Assembly (NCBI RefSeq): GCF_000020725.1
Contig: NC_011146.1
Location: 952,501-1,016,500, forward strand
Direction: 5' to 3'
Length of the DNA: 64,000 bases
Source of the DNA: Citrifermentans bemidjiense Bem
Lineage (GTDB): Bacteria; Desulfobacterota; Desulfuromonadia; Geobacterales; Geobacteraceae
Shown here: piece after piece, positions 49,281 to 58,801 of the stretch
Numbering within the stretch: position 1 is the stretch's first letter
Layout: every line of letters starts with the position of its first letter
Position numbers and translations under genes: made by a program
The notes under the pieces: model-generated
The model's database searches: none
What the model was told of the DNA's origin: nothing
The model's input: only the letters and a program-made list of their open reading frames with translations

Positions 49281-49305
49281 TCCCCTCGCCCTCTGGGAGA
49301 GGGGA
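49281..49305. repeat. Imperfect GC-rich palindrome
   Basis: TCCCCTC and GAGGGGA flank an 11-base centre containing CCCTCTGGGAG, resembling the perfect palindrome at 32650. It lies just after the lpxL stop codon. Confidence 0.4.
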
Positions 49306-49390
49306 CACTGGATAGAACTGTAATTTGATCGCCTGCCAAGGCTTTGAGGCGCGGACAAAAGTCCGCATGCCAGAGGGTGTTTTCGCTGCG

Positions 49391-50692
49391 ATGATCGACT
49401 TCATTTACAACCTGCTGCTCTGGCTGCTTTTGCCTTTGCTGGTCCCCTACCATGCCTACCGCTCCTTGAGCCGGGGGAGGCGCACCGCCTTCATGGAGCG
49501 CTTCGGCGCCATCCCCGAAGCCGAGTTGGAGCCGCTCAAAGGCAAGAGGACCATCCTGGTCCATGCCGTCTCGGTGGGGGAGACCCTCGCCGCCCAACCG
49601 CTCCTCAAGGGGATCCGCTCGCGCTTCCCGGAGCACCGGGTCGTGATCACCAACGTCACCGAGACCGGCCGCGGCGTCGCCCTCAAAAGCAACTCCGCCG
49701 ATCTCTGCATCTATTTTCCCTTCGATTACCCCTTCGCCGTCCGCGCTGTCCTCAAGAAGGTGAGCCCCGACCTCGTCGTCATCATGGAGACCGAGATCTG
49801 GCCCAACTTCATCAAGGAGGCAGGGAGGCTCGGCATCCCGGTGCTCCTCGCCAACGGCCGCATCTCCGACCGCTCCCTTTCGCGCTACCTCCGTTTCTCA
49901 TGGTTCTTCCGCCCCGTGCTGCAAAGGCTATCCGCCCTCTGCATGCAAAGCGCCGAGGACGCAAGCCGCATCCAGGCCATAGGCGCGAGGCCTGAGACGG
50001 TCCACGTCGCGGGGAACCTGAAGTACGACATCCCGCTGCGGCCGAAGAACCCGGAGCAGGCGTCCGGGATCAAGGCGAAGTACGGCATCCCCGGAGGGGC
50101 TTTCGTCTTCACCGCCGCCAGCACCCACGAAGGTGAGGAGGTGTTCGTCCTGGAGGCGTACCGCATGCTCTTGTCGGCGCGGCCGGAGAGTTTCCTCGTC
50201 CTCGCCCCGCGCCACCCGGAGCGCGCCGCGGGCGTCGCCGAACAGGTGAAAAAGAGCGGGTTCAGCTTCCGGCGCCGCTCCCAGTTGGAGGCGGAACCCG
50301 CGCCGCAGCAGCCGGGAGAGGTGTTCATCCTGGATACGGTCGGCGAACTCGCGGGCCTCTACGGCGCCTCGGACCTCGTTTTCGTCGGCGGTTCGCTGGT
50401 CCCGACCGGAGGACACAACCCGCTGGAGCCCGCCGCCTGCGGCATCCCGGTCCTCTTCGGGCCGCACATGGAGAACTTCCGCGAGATCGCTGCCACCTTC
50501 CTCGCCAAGGAAGCGGGCATTCAGCTCGTAGGAGCGGCTGAGCTGGGGGAGAAGCTGGTATCCCTTTCCGGGGACGCAGCCGGCCGGGACCGGATGGGGC
50601 GCAACGGAGCGGGGATCCTCGCCGAAAGCGCTGGCTCCACCACGCGTCACCTCGACGCGATGGCGGCATGCCTGGGGGGAAGCCGTGGCTGA
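49391..50692 (+). CDS. waaA: 3-deoxy-D-manno-octulosonic acid transferase (Kdo transferase)
   Basis: A 433-aa membrane-associated GT30 enzyme that attaches Kdo to lipid IVA. An N-terminal anchor helix ([21 protein letters not shown]) precedes [12 protein letters not shown] with the catalytic Glu region, then [51 protein letters not shown] and the C-terminal [17 protein letters not shown] donor-binding motif. ATG 49391 fits the family N-terminus; the codons upstream (49325-49390) lack an obvious binding site. It overlaps lpxK by 8 bases. Confidence 0.94.
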   Translation: MIDFIYNLLLWLLLPLLVPYHAYRSLSRGRRTAFMERFGAIPEAELEPLKGKRTILVHAVSVGETLAAQPLLKGIRSRFPEHRVVITNVTETGRGVALKSNSADLCIYFPFDYPFAVRAVLKKVSPDLVVIMETEIWPNFIKEAGRLGIPVLLANGRISDRSLSRYLRFSWFFRPVLQRLSALCMQSAEDASRIQAIGARPETVHVAGNLKYDIPLRPKNPEQASGIKAKYGIPGGAFVFTAASTHEGEEVFVLEAYRMLLSARPESFLVLAPRHPERAAGVAEQVKKSGFSFRRRSQLEAEPAPQQPGEVFILDTVGELAGLYGASDLVFVGGSLVPTGGHNPLEPAACGIPVLFGPHMENFREIAATFLAKEAGIQLVGAAELGEKLVSLSGDAAGRDRMGRNGAGILAESAGSTTRHLDAMAACLGGSRG

Positions 50693-51764
50693 TCTGGAAT
50701 CCTATTTCAAGGAATTGATGGACGGCAAGCGCGCCGGGTGGAAGGACCGGCTCGCCCTCGCCGGACTGCGCCTCGCTTCGCTCCCCTACGCCCTGGCGTT
50801 GAGGCTCCGCGCGCTCGGCTACGCGGCCGGCCTCATCCCGTCGCACCGGCTCCCACGCCCGGTCATCTCGGTGGGGAACGTCACCCTGGGGGGGACCGGC
50901 AAGACCCCGACCGTCGCCTGGCTCGCCTCCTACCTCATCGGGCGCGGCAAGAGGGTCGCCGTTCTCTCGCGCGGCTACGGCGGGAGCGCGGAAGGAGAGC
51001 TGCGCATCGTAAGCGACGGCAATAACCTCCTCGTGGGGCCGGAAGAGGCGGGGGACGAGCCCTGCCTTTTGGCGCGCAAGGTGCCGGGGCTCATGGTGGT
51101 GACCGGGGCGGACCGCTACCGGGCGGGGCTTCTGGCGCTCAAGGAGCTTAACCCGGACGTCTTCATCCTGGACGACGGCTTCCAGCACCTGAAGCTCAAG
51201 CGCGACCTGAACCTGCTGCTTCTCGACTGCAGGCGCCCCTTCGGCAACGACCGGGTGCTTCCGGCCGGGTACCTGCGGGAACCGAAGAGTGCCATCGGGC
51301 GCGCCGACCTGGTCCTCTTCACCCGCTGCCAGCCCGAGAGCGCCCCGCAGCTCGCGAACCTCGCCACGCCTGCCTGCCGCTCGCTGCACCGGCTGAACGG
51401 CTGCGCTCCTCTCAAGGGGGGGGAGCCGCTGGCTTTCTCCGACCTGAAGGGGGAGCGCTGCATGGCCTTTGCCGGCATTGCCGACCCGGCAGGGTTCTTC
51501 GACAGCCTGGAAAAGGAGGGGGTGCAGCTGGTGACCACCCTCGCTTTTTCGGACCACATCTGCTATGGTGACGCCGAAATTGCGGCCGTTTTGCGCCTGA
51601 AAAAGGCATCTCGGTCGGCTTTCATGGTGACGACGGAGAAGGACGCGGTGAAGCTCGCCCCCTTCATGGACCAACTGGGGACCGTCTACGTCGCGCGGCT
51701 CGATCTGGAGCTTCTCGATGCACCGCTTTTGCAAGAGATGCTGGAGAGGATCTGTGCCGCATAG
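50685..51764 (+). CDS. lpxK: Tetraacyldisaccharide 4'-kinase
   Basis: A 359-aa membrane-bound P-loop kinase that phosphorylates the 4' position of lipid A disaccharide to lipid IVA. Seen: P-loop in [19 protein letters not shown] (GGTGKT, 69-74), [32 protein letters not shown] with the DDGFQH motif, and the second-domain [11 protein letters not shown] and TTEKDAVK. It starts with GTG overlapping waaA by 8 bases. Its 3' end overlaps a small ORF by 11 bases. Confidence 0.94.
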   Translation: MADLESYFKELMDGKRAGWKDRLALAGLRLASLPYALALRLRALGYAAGLIPSHRLPRPVISVGNVTLGGTGKTPTVAWLASYLIGRGKRVAVLSRGYGGSAEGELRIVSDGNNLLVGPEEAGDEPCLLARKVPGLMVVTGADRYRAGLLALKELNPDVFILDDGFQHLKLKRDLNLLLLDCRRPFGNDRVLPAGYLREPKSAIGRADLVLFTRCQPESAPQLANLATPACRSLHRLNGCAPLKGGEPLAFSDLKGERCMAFAGIADPAGFFDSLEKEGVQLVTTLAFSDHICYGDAEIAAVLRLKKASRSAFMVTTEKDAVKLAPFMDQLGTVYVARLDLELLDAPLLQEMLERICAA

Positions 51765-51885
51765 CGGCGATGGGCTGCGGATCGTGATCTGCCCCGCCTG
51801 CCGACCTGCCGGAGCTATCGATGAAGAAGACAACGGGGCACCCGCCGGCAGCGGCGAGGCCTGCGCGGTGGATAAGGAGCGTTGA
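51754..51885 (+). CDS. Possible 43-aa CxxC protein coupled to lpxK
   Basis: A 43-codon frame begins with GTG inside the last codons of lpxK (11-base overlap, GGAGAGG five bases upstream) and ends in TGATG, sharing one base with the next start codon. The product contains ICPACRPAG (a CxxC pair) and one further Cys. Its start, [10 protein letters not shown], faintly recalls Trm112-type zinc proteins (LxxLxCPxC), of which it would be a shortened form. Perfect coupling on both sides argues for real translation; small size and lack of a recognised family argue against. It fills the only gap between lpxK and the glycosyltransferase gene. Confidence 0.42.
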   Translation: MPHSGDGLRIVICPACRPAGAIDEEDNGAPAGSGEACAVDKER

Positions 51886-52967
51886 TGTTTGCCTCACAGA
51901 GTGAAAGGCGCGGCGGCAAGAGGATCTTGGTACTGCGCTACCGGTTCATCGGGGACACCATCCTCACCATACCTTTCCTGAGGAATCTCAGAAAGGCGGA
52001 GCCGGATGCCCATATCGCCTGGGTGCTGGCCCCGGGGTCGGCCGAGGTGGCCGACGGGATACCGTACGTCGACGAATTGATCTTCTGGGATCCCCCGACC
52101 ATACATGCGGACAGCCGCTCCACCCACAAGACCATGGGGGACAAGCTCGGTTTTATCCGGCAACTGCGGGCCCGTCGTTTCGACAAGGTCTACGTGCTGA
52201 AACGCTCGTTCGGCAGTGCGGTGATTGGGCTTCTTTCGGGCGCGCGCTCCAGGGTGGGTTTCTCGACCGAGGGGCGCCGCTTCTTGCTCACCAAGGGGGT
52301 GCCGTACCAGCACGGCCAGCATGAGGTGCAAAACTTCCTCGACGTTCTTCGCGCGGACGGGGTGCCGGTAACCGACGACTACCTGGAAGCCTGGCTCTCT
52401 GATGAGGAACAGGCGTTCGCCGACGGCTTCTTCCAGGAGAGAGGCGTCGACCCGGGCGAGAAGGTTATCGCCATACACCCCTTTGCCGCCAACGAGACCC
52501 GCGGATGGCATCTCGACAACTTCATCGAACTGGCGCGGCTCCTCCAGGAGCGTTACGGCGCCCGCATACTTTTCCTTGGGGGGCCAAGAGACCGCGAGGC
52601 GCTGGTCCCGATCCGGGCGGCGCTCCCGGTAAAGCCGCTGGAGGCCGTAGGCGCCACTACGCTGCGCCAAACCATGGCCATTTTGTCGCGCTGCAACCTG
52701 CTTGTGTGCAACGACAGCGGCATCATGCACCTGGGGGCGTCGCTTCAGGTGCCGCTGGTGGCGCTTTTCGGGCCCCAGTCGCCGGTGAAGTTCGGCCCCT
52801 GGGGGGCACGTTGCAGGGTGATCTACCGCAAGTTCCCCTGCAGCCCTTGCCGGCAGAAGTTCTTCGAAGAATGCAAGCCCTCGGCAAGGATGAAGCCGGA
52901 GTGCGTAGAGGCGATCACGGTCGATGAAGTGATGGGCGAGGTCGCTGTTTTGTGGGAAGGGCGCTAG
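51885..52967 (+). CDS. Glycosyltransferase family 9 (heptosyltransferase type)
   Basis: A 360-aa GT9 protein. RILVLRYRFIGDTILTIPFLRNLR at the N-terminus (the GD-x2-LT-P motif), NFLDVLRADG, AIHPFAANETRGWHLDNFIEL in the centre and CNDSGIMHLGASLQVPLVALFGP form the ADP-heptose-binding half. The C-terminal cysteines (CSPCRQKFFEEC) are common in GT9 of this type. It likely adds heptose to the LPS inner core as a WaaF/WaaQ-like enzyme; the exact linkage is unknown. The ATG at 51885 follows AAGGAG and overlaps the small upstream ORF. Confidence 0.88.
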   Translation: MFASQSERRGGKRILVLRYRFIGDTILTIPFLRNLRKAEPDAHIAWVLAPGSAEVADGIPYVDELIFWDPPTIHADSRSTHKTMGDKLGFIRQLRARRFDKVYVLKRSFGSAVIGLLSGARSRVGFSTEGRRFLLTKGVPYQHGQHEVQNFLDVLRADGVPVTDDYLEAWLSDEEQAFADGFFQERGVDPGEKVIAIHPFAANETRGWHLDNFIELARLLQERYGARILFLGGPRDREALVPIRAALPVKPLEAVGATTLRQTMAILSRCNLLVCNDSGIMHLGASLQVPLVALFGPQSPVKFGPWGARCRVIYRKFPCSPCRQKFFEECKPSARMKPECVEAITVDEVMGEVAVLWEGR

Positions 52968-53015
52968 CGGGCGCTGAAAGCTCGCTCTTGCGGGAAACAT
53001 CTACGAGGTATTTCA

Positions 53016-53831
53016 GTGTCATCAGGTAACGCTATGGTCCAGTCCGGCAAAAGGGTCTCCATCTCTGCCTTCGTCATCACCAAAAACGAGGAGGCGAAAA
53101 TAGGGGCCTGCCTTGCCTCGCTTTCCTTTCTGGACGAGATAGTGGTCGTCGACGATTTCAGCACGGACAGCACCCCCGATATCTGCCGCTCCCATGGCGT
53201 AACGTTGCATCAGCACCGCTTCACGGGATTCAAGGACCAGAAGAGCTACGCCATGTCGCTGGTGCGAAACGACTGGGTGCTGGAACTCGACGCCGACGAG
53301 AGGGTTTCGGACCAGATGCGGGACGCGATACTGGCCCTGAAAGAAGAGGACCTGGGCCGCTACGGCTGCTTCGAGTTCAAGCGCAAGACGCGCTTTTGGG
53401 GCAAGTGGATCAAGCACGCCTCCCTCTACCCGGACTACAAGCCGAGGCTTTACTGCCGGGTCAACGGGAGATGGAGCGACGGCAACGTGCACGAGCGGTT
53501 CATCACGCAAGGCGCGACCGGCAAGCTCGCCGGCGAGATACTGCACGAGCAGGACCTGGACCTCTACACCTACTTCCTGCGCACCGCGCGCTACTCCGAC
53601 CTTTCGGCAGCCGATTACTTCGCCCGCGGCAGAAGAACCAGCTGGCATCACGTGACCGTCCGCCCCGTGGCGACCTTCCTGACCCGTTACCTGATACGGC
53701 TGGGTTTCCTCGAGGGTGTGCATGGGTTCGTCATCTCGGCCATGGGCGCGCTGGGGACCTTCATGAAGTACATGAAGCTTTACGAAATCCAGCGCAAAAG
53801 CCGCGGCGGGCTCGGCGGACAGGCGGGATAA
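53016..53831 (+). CDS. Glycosyltransferase family 2 (WaaE-like)
   Basis: A 271-aa GT-A enzyme: SAFVITKNEEAKIGACLASL, the nucleotide-sugar motif VVVDDFSTDST and the DxD-like LDADERVS, then RFWGKWIKHASLYPDYKPRLY and HERFI. The pattern is that of LPS core beta-1,4-glucosyltransferases (WaaE/KdtX-like), which act on inner-core heptose. The GTG start at 53016 follows ACGAGG; an ATG seven codons downstream (53034) is an alternative. It sits between two GT9 heptosyltransferase genes, consistent with core assembly. Confidence 0.85.
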   Translation: MSSGNAMVQSGKRVSISAFVITKNEEAKIGACLASLSFLDEIVVVDDFSTDSTPDICRSHGVTLHQHRFTGFKDQKSYAMSLVRNDWVLELDADERVSDQMRDAILALKEEDLGRYGCFEFKRKTRFWGKWIKHASLYPDYKPRLYCRVNGRWSDGNVHERFITQGATGKLAGEILHEQDLDLYTYFLRTARYSDLSAADYFARGRRTSWHHVTVRPVATFLTRYLIRLGFLEGVHGFVISAMGALGTFMKYMKLYEIQRKSRGGLGGQAG

Positions 53832-53862
53832 CCGAGTAACCTGAAGAAAAAGAGAAGAGTTT

Positions 53863-54903
53863 ATGCGTGTACTGATCATCAAGGCGTCGGCGCTTGGCGA
53901 CATCATCAGCGCCCTGCCGGTTCTTGACTACCTGAGGCAGGCCTCCCCCGGCATCGAGATCGACTGGGTGGTGGAAGAGCCGTTCCGGGAACTGCTGGAA
54001 GGAAACCCGCTCATAGCCCAGCTGCACACGGTGCGGACCAAGGCGTGGCGCAAGCGCCCCTTTCTCCCCGCCCACTGGAGCGAGGTGGCCCGGTTGAAGG
54101 AGGCGCTGCGGGAGCGCGAATACGCCTTCGTCTTCGACATCCAGGGGAACCTGAAGAGCGGCCTGATCTGCTGGCTCTCCGGGGGGGCGGACCGGATCGG
54201 GTTCGATTCCGGCGAACTGCAGGAGTCGGTGAATTCCCTCTTTACCACCCGCCGAATACCGATGCGGCGTCAGGACTACCACGTCACCCAGAAATGCCTG
54301 CGCCTGGTCTCCGTCCCTTTCGGCAAAGATTTCAGCCAGATGACGCTCCGCTCGAGCATCGCCACCTCGGCCGAGGACGACGCCAACGCGGAAGCGCTCC
54401 TGGCGACCCTCTCCGACGGGCTGGTGTTCCTGTTCCAGTACGGCACCACCTGGCAGACCAAGTTCTGGAGCAAAAAGAGCTGGGTCGCCCTCGGGCGGGA
54501 GGTATTGGAGCAGTTCCCGGACGCCTCCATTCTATTCCCCTGGGGCAATGAAGGGGAGCGCGCCGCTGTGGCCGGGATCGCCGCGGAAATAGGGGCCGGG
54601 AGCAGGGTTCTCGACCGCTACTCGCTTAAGGGGCTCACCGCTCTATTGAAGAAGGTCGACCTGGTGGTCGGGGGCGATACCGGACCGGTGCACTTAGCGG
54701 CCGCAGTAGGGACCCCCACCGTCTCCTTTTACCGGGCGAGCGACGGCAAAAGAAGCGGCCCTCTCGGGGAGCGGCACGTGGTGCTGCAGTCGCCCATGCA
54801 CTGCACCAAATGTTTCCGCACCAAGTGCGACAAGGACGCACAGTGCAGCGATTCCATCAAGGTGGAGGCGGTGCTTGCCGGGATCAAGAAGCTGTTGGCC
54901 TGA
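53863..54903 (+). CDS. waaC: Glycosyltransferase family 9, heptosyltransferase I-like
   Basis: A 346-aa GT9 enzyme. LIIKASALGDIISALPVLDYLR (start motif with Asp), DIQGNLKSGLICWLSGG, FQYGTTWQTKFWSKKSWVAL and GGDTGPVHLAAAVGTPTVSFY (ADP-heptose binding) fit WaaC, the first heptose transferase acting on Kdo. The C-terminal part has several cysteines (CTKCFRTKC). It starts with GAAGAAAAAGAGAAG upstream of ATG. The assignment to WaaC rather than another GT9 is by overall pattern and is moderately sure. Confidence 0.82.
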   Translation: MRVLIIKASALGDIISALPVLDYLRQASPGIEIDWVVEEPFRELLEGNPLIAQLHTVRTKAWRKRPFLPAHWSEVARLKEALREREYAFVFDIQGNLKSGLICWLSGGADRIGFDSGELQESVNSLFTTRRIPMRRQDYHVTQKCLRLVSVPFGKDFSQMTLRSSIATSAEDDANAEALLATLSDGLVFLFQYGTTWQTKFWSKKSWVALGREVLEQFPDASILFPWGNEGERAAVAGIAAEIGAGSRVLDRYSLKGLTALLKKVDLVVGGDTGPVHLAAAVGTPTVSFYRASDGKRSGPLGERHVVLQSPMHCTKCFRTKCDKDAQCSDSIKVEAVLAGIKKLLA

Positions 54904-54961
54904 CTGGGCGCAAAGAAGTGAGGTTCGCGCGAAGGTGATGGGAATGGAGCAGGGAGAGTGC

Positions 54962-55723
54962 ATGGGGAGCGATAATCCGGTAGTTTCGATTGTGACTGTG
55001 GTGAGAAACGATGCTGCGCGCCTGCTCCGGACGCTGAACAGCGTCTCGCCCCGAAAAACCGGGAAGACGGAATACATAGTGGTAGACGGAGCATCCACCG
55101 ACGCAACGCTGGACCTCATCCGCACCCATGAGGGTACCGTGGACCGGTGGATCAGCGAGCCCGACGGCGGGATCTACGATGCCATGAACAAGGGGACCGC
55201 TTTATGCCGGGGAAGCTTCATCATGTTTTTGAATGCAGGGGACGAACTGCTGGTGGACGTCGCTGAGCTCGCAGAGAAGGCCCCGCAGGGTTGCGTGCTT
55301 CAGTACGGAAAGGCCAACATGCTGTTTCCTGACGGTTCCCTGAGCTACGTCAAGGGAAAGCGCCTCAAGACCCCGCACCGCTTCCTGAAGGGGATGCCGC
55401 TTTGCCACCAGGCGATCCTCTACCGCCGCGACGTCATGCCGAGCTACGACACCAGCTTCAGGATCATGAGCGACCGCCTGCTCTCCTACCGGCTGATCAC
55501 CGATTACGGCCTGGAGCGCACCAGCTTCATAGACGCTGTGCTGGTCAACTACTACGAGGACGGTTTCAGCAACCAGGTGTCCGCAGAGGAGTGGCGGGAG
55601 GAGCAAACCCGCTTCTACCGCAGTGTCGGCAAAAAGCACTACATCGTCATCAAACAGATCAATTGGTGGTTCAAGAGGTATCTCAAGTCTCCGATTTTAA
55701 AGATGTTTGAGGGAGCTCCATGA
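54962..55723 (+). CDS. Glycosyltransferase family 2
   Basis: A 253-aa GT-A enzyme: VSIVTVVRNDAARLLRTLNS, YIVVDGASTDATLDLI, SEPDGGIYDAMNKG (the DGGIYDAMNKG motif is typical of this subgroup), FLNAGDE and, further on, HQAILYRRD. Related enzymes add sugars to O-antigen or capsule repeat units. ATG 54962 follows GGGAGAG; codons upstream in frame overlap waaC and are not family-like. The stop overlaps the next gene by four bases (ATGA). Confidence 0.85.
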   Translation: MGSDNPVVSIVTVVRNDAARLLRTLNSVSPRKTGKTEYIVVDGASTDATLDLIRTHEGTVDRWISEPDGGIYDAMNKGTALCRGSFIMFLNAGDELLVDVAELAEKAPQGCVLQYGKANMLFPDGSLSYVKGKRLKTPHRFLKGMPLCHQAILYRRDVMPSYDTSFRIMSDRLLSYRLITDYGLERTSFIDAVLVNYYEDGFSNQVSAEEWREEQTRFYRSVGKKHYIVIKQINWWFKRYLKSPILKMFEGAP

Positions 55724-56901
55724 AGATTGGCTTGAGCCTTGTCAACTTTAATCCCGGCAAAATGGGGGGAGTGGAGGTCTATTTCAGGAACCTGCTGGAA
55801 CATTTGCAGCGCGTGGACCCGGTGAACCAGTATTCGCTGCTGTGCGACGAACGGAGCGCCGGGCATTTTCGTCTTCATGCCGAGAACTTCGACGAGCGCC
55901 TCATCCGGTGGCGCCACCCCCGCCCCTTGCGCTGGATCCGCAGCCTGTTGCGCCACGCCTGCGGGGTTGATCTGCTGACCTCCCGGATCGACGCACTGGG
56001 GCTCGACATGGTGCATCACCCGTTCTCCATGATGAGCCTGAAACCCGGGCAGACGCCGATAGTGGTCACCATACACGACATTCAGTACGAGTATTTCCCC
56101 GACTTCTTCGGGGAGGCGGAGTGCCGCAGGCGGCGTGAGGGCGTTCTTGCAGCCATTTCCGCAGCGCGGGTGGTGCTGACCATCTCCGAATTCACCAGGA
56201 GGTCCTTGGTCGAGCGGTACGGCGTCCCCGCCGAGAAAATAGTGGTGGCCTACATGGGGTGTGATCGAGATTTCAGGCGCATCGAAGACCAGGCGGCACT
56301 GTCGGCGCTGCGGCAGAAATACGGCATCGATCGACCCTTTATCTACTTTCCGGCGGCCTCTTGGCCGCACAAGAACCATACGGGCCTGTTGAGGGCGCTG
56401 AGGCTTCTCATCGACCGGTACCAGTTCGAGGGTGGACTGGTCCTCACCGGCATTGCGCGCAACGGGCAGGAGGATATCGAGAGGCTGGTCGTAGAGCTGG
56501 GGCTCCAGGGCCGGGTCCGGATGCTTGGTTATCTTGAGCGCGATGAACTGCCCGTCCTGTATTCCCTGGCCCGTATGCTGGTCTACCCCAGCTTTTTCGA
56601 AGGGTTCGGCATTCCGCTTTTGGAGGCCATGGCTTGCGGGTGTCCCATCGCCTGTTCCAACGTCACATCGCTACCCGAGGTGGCCGGGGACGCGGCCTTG
56701 ATGTTCGATCCCGGCAGCACTGAAGATATGGCACGCGCCATTTGGGATGTGTGGTCCGACGAAGGGGTGCGTTCCTCTCTTTTGTCTGCGGCCAAGGAGA
56801 GGGAGAAGTTGTTCGATCTGGATGCCTTTGCCAGGGTGACAGCTGCCGCTTACAGCGCGGCGGCTGAACCGTCACGATTGACGCCACTTGATCCGCTTTA
56901 A
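55720..56901 (+). CDS. Glycosyltransferase family 4
   Basis: A 393-aa GT-B, retaining glycosyltransferase. GGVEVYFRNLLEHLQ at the N-terminal nucleotide fold, VTIHDIQYEYFPDFF, TISEFTRRSLVERYGVP, the donor motif YPSFFEGFGIPLLEAMACG (catalytic E-x7-E) and CSNVTSLPEVAGDAALMFDP are all present. Related to mannosyl- and rhamnosyltransferases of O-antigen clusters; specificity is unknown. It overlaps the preceding GT2 gene by four bases and is followed by another GT2 gene after 9 bases. Confidence 0.9.
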   Translation: MKIGLSLVNFNPGKMGGVEVYFRNLLEHLQRVDPVNQYSLLCDERSAGHFRLHAENFDERLIRWRHPRPLRWIRSLLRHACGVDLLTSRIDALGLDMVHHPFSMMSLKPGQTPIVVTIHDIQYEYFPDFFGEAECRRRREGVLAAISAARVVLTISEFTRRSLVERYGVPAEKIVVAYMGCDRDFRRIEDQAALSALRQKYGIDRPFIYFPAASWPHKNHTGLLRALRLLIDRYQFEGGLVLTGIARNGQEDIERLVVELGLQGRVRMLGYLERDELPVLYSLARMLVYPSFFEGFGIPLLEAMACGCPIACSNVTSLPEVAGDAALMFDPGSTEDMARAIWDVWSDEGVRSSLLSAAKEREKLFDLDAFARVTAAAYSAAAEPSRLTPLDPL

Positions 56902-56910
56902 GGAGTCGCA

Positions 56911-57975
56911 ATGACTTGCAGCCGTTTTCTCTTATCCATCTGCATCCCTACCTTCAACCGGGATTCGCTCCTTCGGGAGACACTGAAAAGTCTGACCAGT
57001 CAACTCGATCCCGCGTTGCACGGGCGCGTCGAAATCGTCATCAGTGACAATTCTTCAACCGACGATACGGCGACTGTGATTCAGGATCTTCGTAATGAAT
57101 GGCAAAACGTAACCAGCTTCTGCTGGCCCGAAAATATGGGGCCCGATCTTAACTACCTCAAGGTAATTGACCTGGCGCAGGGTGAATACTGCTGGTTTCT
57201 CGGCAGTGACGACGTTGTTTGTGACGGGTCACTGCGGCGGGTTCTCAGTGAGTTGGAGCATAAACCCGATGTCTTGCTCTTTGACCGCTTTGAATCAGAT
57301 GCGACCTTAACAGCAGCGCCGGTCGCGGGGAGTTGGTCGGACTTGCCTGACAGTTTTTCGTGCGATACTGCGAAGGAACCTGATGAATTTCACCTGTATC
57401 TGGAGAAATGCAAGGATTTGGGGGGGCTTTTCAGCTTCCTTTCCGTGATCGTTTTTCGCCGGGACCGCTGGGAGAGCATTCCGTCGAAGGATCGCTTTGT
57501 CGGCAGCGCCTATGTGCATGTCCATGCACTTTTCGCCATCTTGGCCGAAGGGGCCCGGTTTCGCTTTTTGAAGGAGCCTCTGGTGCTCTGTCGCCTCGGT
57601 AACGACTCGTTTTGTCCTGACTCTGGCGATCCTGCTCAGCGATACCGGCGCGTGAAGCTCGATATCGATGGGTACCTGACCATCTCCCGGCACGTCTTCG
57701 GGTCCGACTCGCCGGAGCACAGAATGGTTCTTCGGTTGGTGCACCGGATCACCACTTTTGGGCTTGTGAAACAACTGATGTCCAGGTTTCTCCATCAGGG
57801 AAACCAGGGGGACTGTCAACGCCTGAAGCATCTTTTGGCGGCAAGCGGTATGACCTGGAAGTCTCTGAGTGTGCAGCCGGTGAGTTGCCGTTATGTGAGG
57901 TTAAGTCTGCTCTGGCTGGCGGTAATGAGGTTGTTTGATAACATGCGCAAAGTATTTGCAAAGTACAGTTCTTGA
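56911..57975 (+). CDS. Glycosyltransferase family 2, abequosyltransferase (RfbV)-like
   Basis: A 354-aa GT-A enzyme: LSICIPTFNRDSLLRETLKSL, EIVISDNSSTDDTATVIQDL, NMGPDLNYLKVIDLAQGEYCWFLGSDD and RVLSELEHKPDVLLFDRFE follow the pattern of RfbV-type transferases, which attach 3,6-dideoxyhexoses to O-antigen. Its place directly before the CDP-dideoxyhexose genes supports transfer of tyvelose or a similar sugar (inference). Third positions look less GC-rich than in neighbours, suggesting recent acquisition. AAGGAG precedes ATG. Confidence 0.78.
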   Translation: MTCSRFLLSICIPTFNRDSLLRETLKSLTSQLDPALHGRVEIVISDNSSTDDTATVIQDLRNEWQNVTSFCWPENMGPDLNYLKVIDLAQGEYCWFLGSDDVVCDGSLRRVLSELEHKPDVLLFDRFESDATLTAAPVAGSWSDLPDSFSCDTAKEPDEFHLYLEKCKDLGGLFSFLSVIVFRRDRWESIPSKDRFVGSAYVHVHALFAILAEGARFRFLKEPLVLCRLGNDSFCPDSGDPAQRYRRVKLDIDGYLTISRHVFGSDSPEHRMVLRLVHRITTFGLVKQLMSRFLHQGNQGDCQRLKHLLAASGMTWKSLSVQPVSCRYVRLSLLWLAVMRLFDNMRKVFAKYSS

Positions 57976-58030
57976 TAAGGTACTCGCTTTAGAGTAATGA
58001 TAGTCGTCTGGAACTGGATGCGGAGGGAAC

Positions 58031-58801
58031 ATGAAGGTGGTGATACTTGCGGGAGGGCTGGGCACACGCTTGAGCGAGGAGACGGTGCTGAAGCCCAAAC
58101 CGATGGTGGAGATCGGCGGGAAGCCTATCCTCTGGCATATTATGAAAATCTACTCCCATTATGGGTTCAACGACTTCATCATCTGCCTCGGCTTCAAGGG
58201 GTACGTGATCAAGGAGTACTTCTCGAACTATTTCCTGCATATGAGCAATGTCACGTTTGACTTCGCCAACAACTCCATGGAGGTGCACGAGCAGTACGCC
58301 GAGCCGTGGCGGGTCACCTTGGTGGATACCGGCCAGGAGTCCATGACCGGCGGCAGGGTGCGGCGCGTGGCCCCGTACCTCGATGGAGAGACCTTCATGC
58401 TGACCTACGGCGACGGGGTGGCTGACGTGAACATCGCCGAGCTTGTCGCCTTTCACAAACAGCATGGCAAGCTGGCGACGGTAACCTCCACCCAGCCGGC
58501 CGGCCGCTTCGGCGCGCTGCACCTCACCGCGGACAACTCCGTAGCTTCCTTTCACGAAAAACCGGTCGGTGACGGCGCCTGGATCAACGGTGGCTTCTTC
58601 GTGCTGCAGCGCAGCATGATCGACCATATCGCCTGCGATGCCACCGTCTTCGAGAAAGAGCCGCTGGAGAGGCTGGCAGCCGAGGGGGAGTTGGTGGCCT
58701 ACAAGCACGGCGGTTTCTGGCAGCCGATGGACACCCTCAGGGACAAGATGCACCTGGAAGATCTCTGGGAGAGCGGGAAGGCCCCGTGGAAATTATGGTA
58801 G
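58031..58801 (+). CDS. rfbF: Glucose-1-phosphate cytidylyltransferase
   Basis: A 256-aa nucleotidyltransferase making CDP-glucose from CTP and glucose-1-phosphate, the first step to CDP-3,6-dideoxyhexoses. [21 protein letters not shown] (the LGTRLxEET form is characteristic of RfbF), [34 protein letters not shown] and [17 protein letters not shown] are present. AGGGAAC lies upstream of ATG. It overlaps rfbG by 16 bases. The E3 reductase gene (rfbI), which precedes rfbF in Salmonella, is not here. Confidence 0.95.
   Translation: MKVVILAGGLGTRLSEETVLKPKPMVEIGGKPILWHIMKIYSHYGFNDFIICLGFKGYVIKEYFSNYFLHMSNVTFDFANNSMEVHEQYAEPWRVTLVDTGQESMTGGRVRRVAPYLDGETFMLTYGDGVADVNIAELVAFHKQHGKLATVTSTQPAGRFGALHLTADNSVASFHEKPVGDGAWINGGFFVLQRSMIDHIACDATVFEKEPLERLAAEGELVAYKHGGFWQPMDTLRDKMHLEDLWESGKAPWKLW

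Noticed and set aside
50325-51833. 502-aa minus-strand ORF opposite waaA-lpxK
   Set aside because: Antisense shadow; it spans two overlapping real genes and has no family features.
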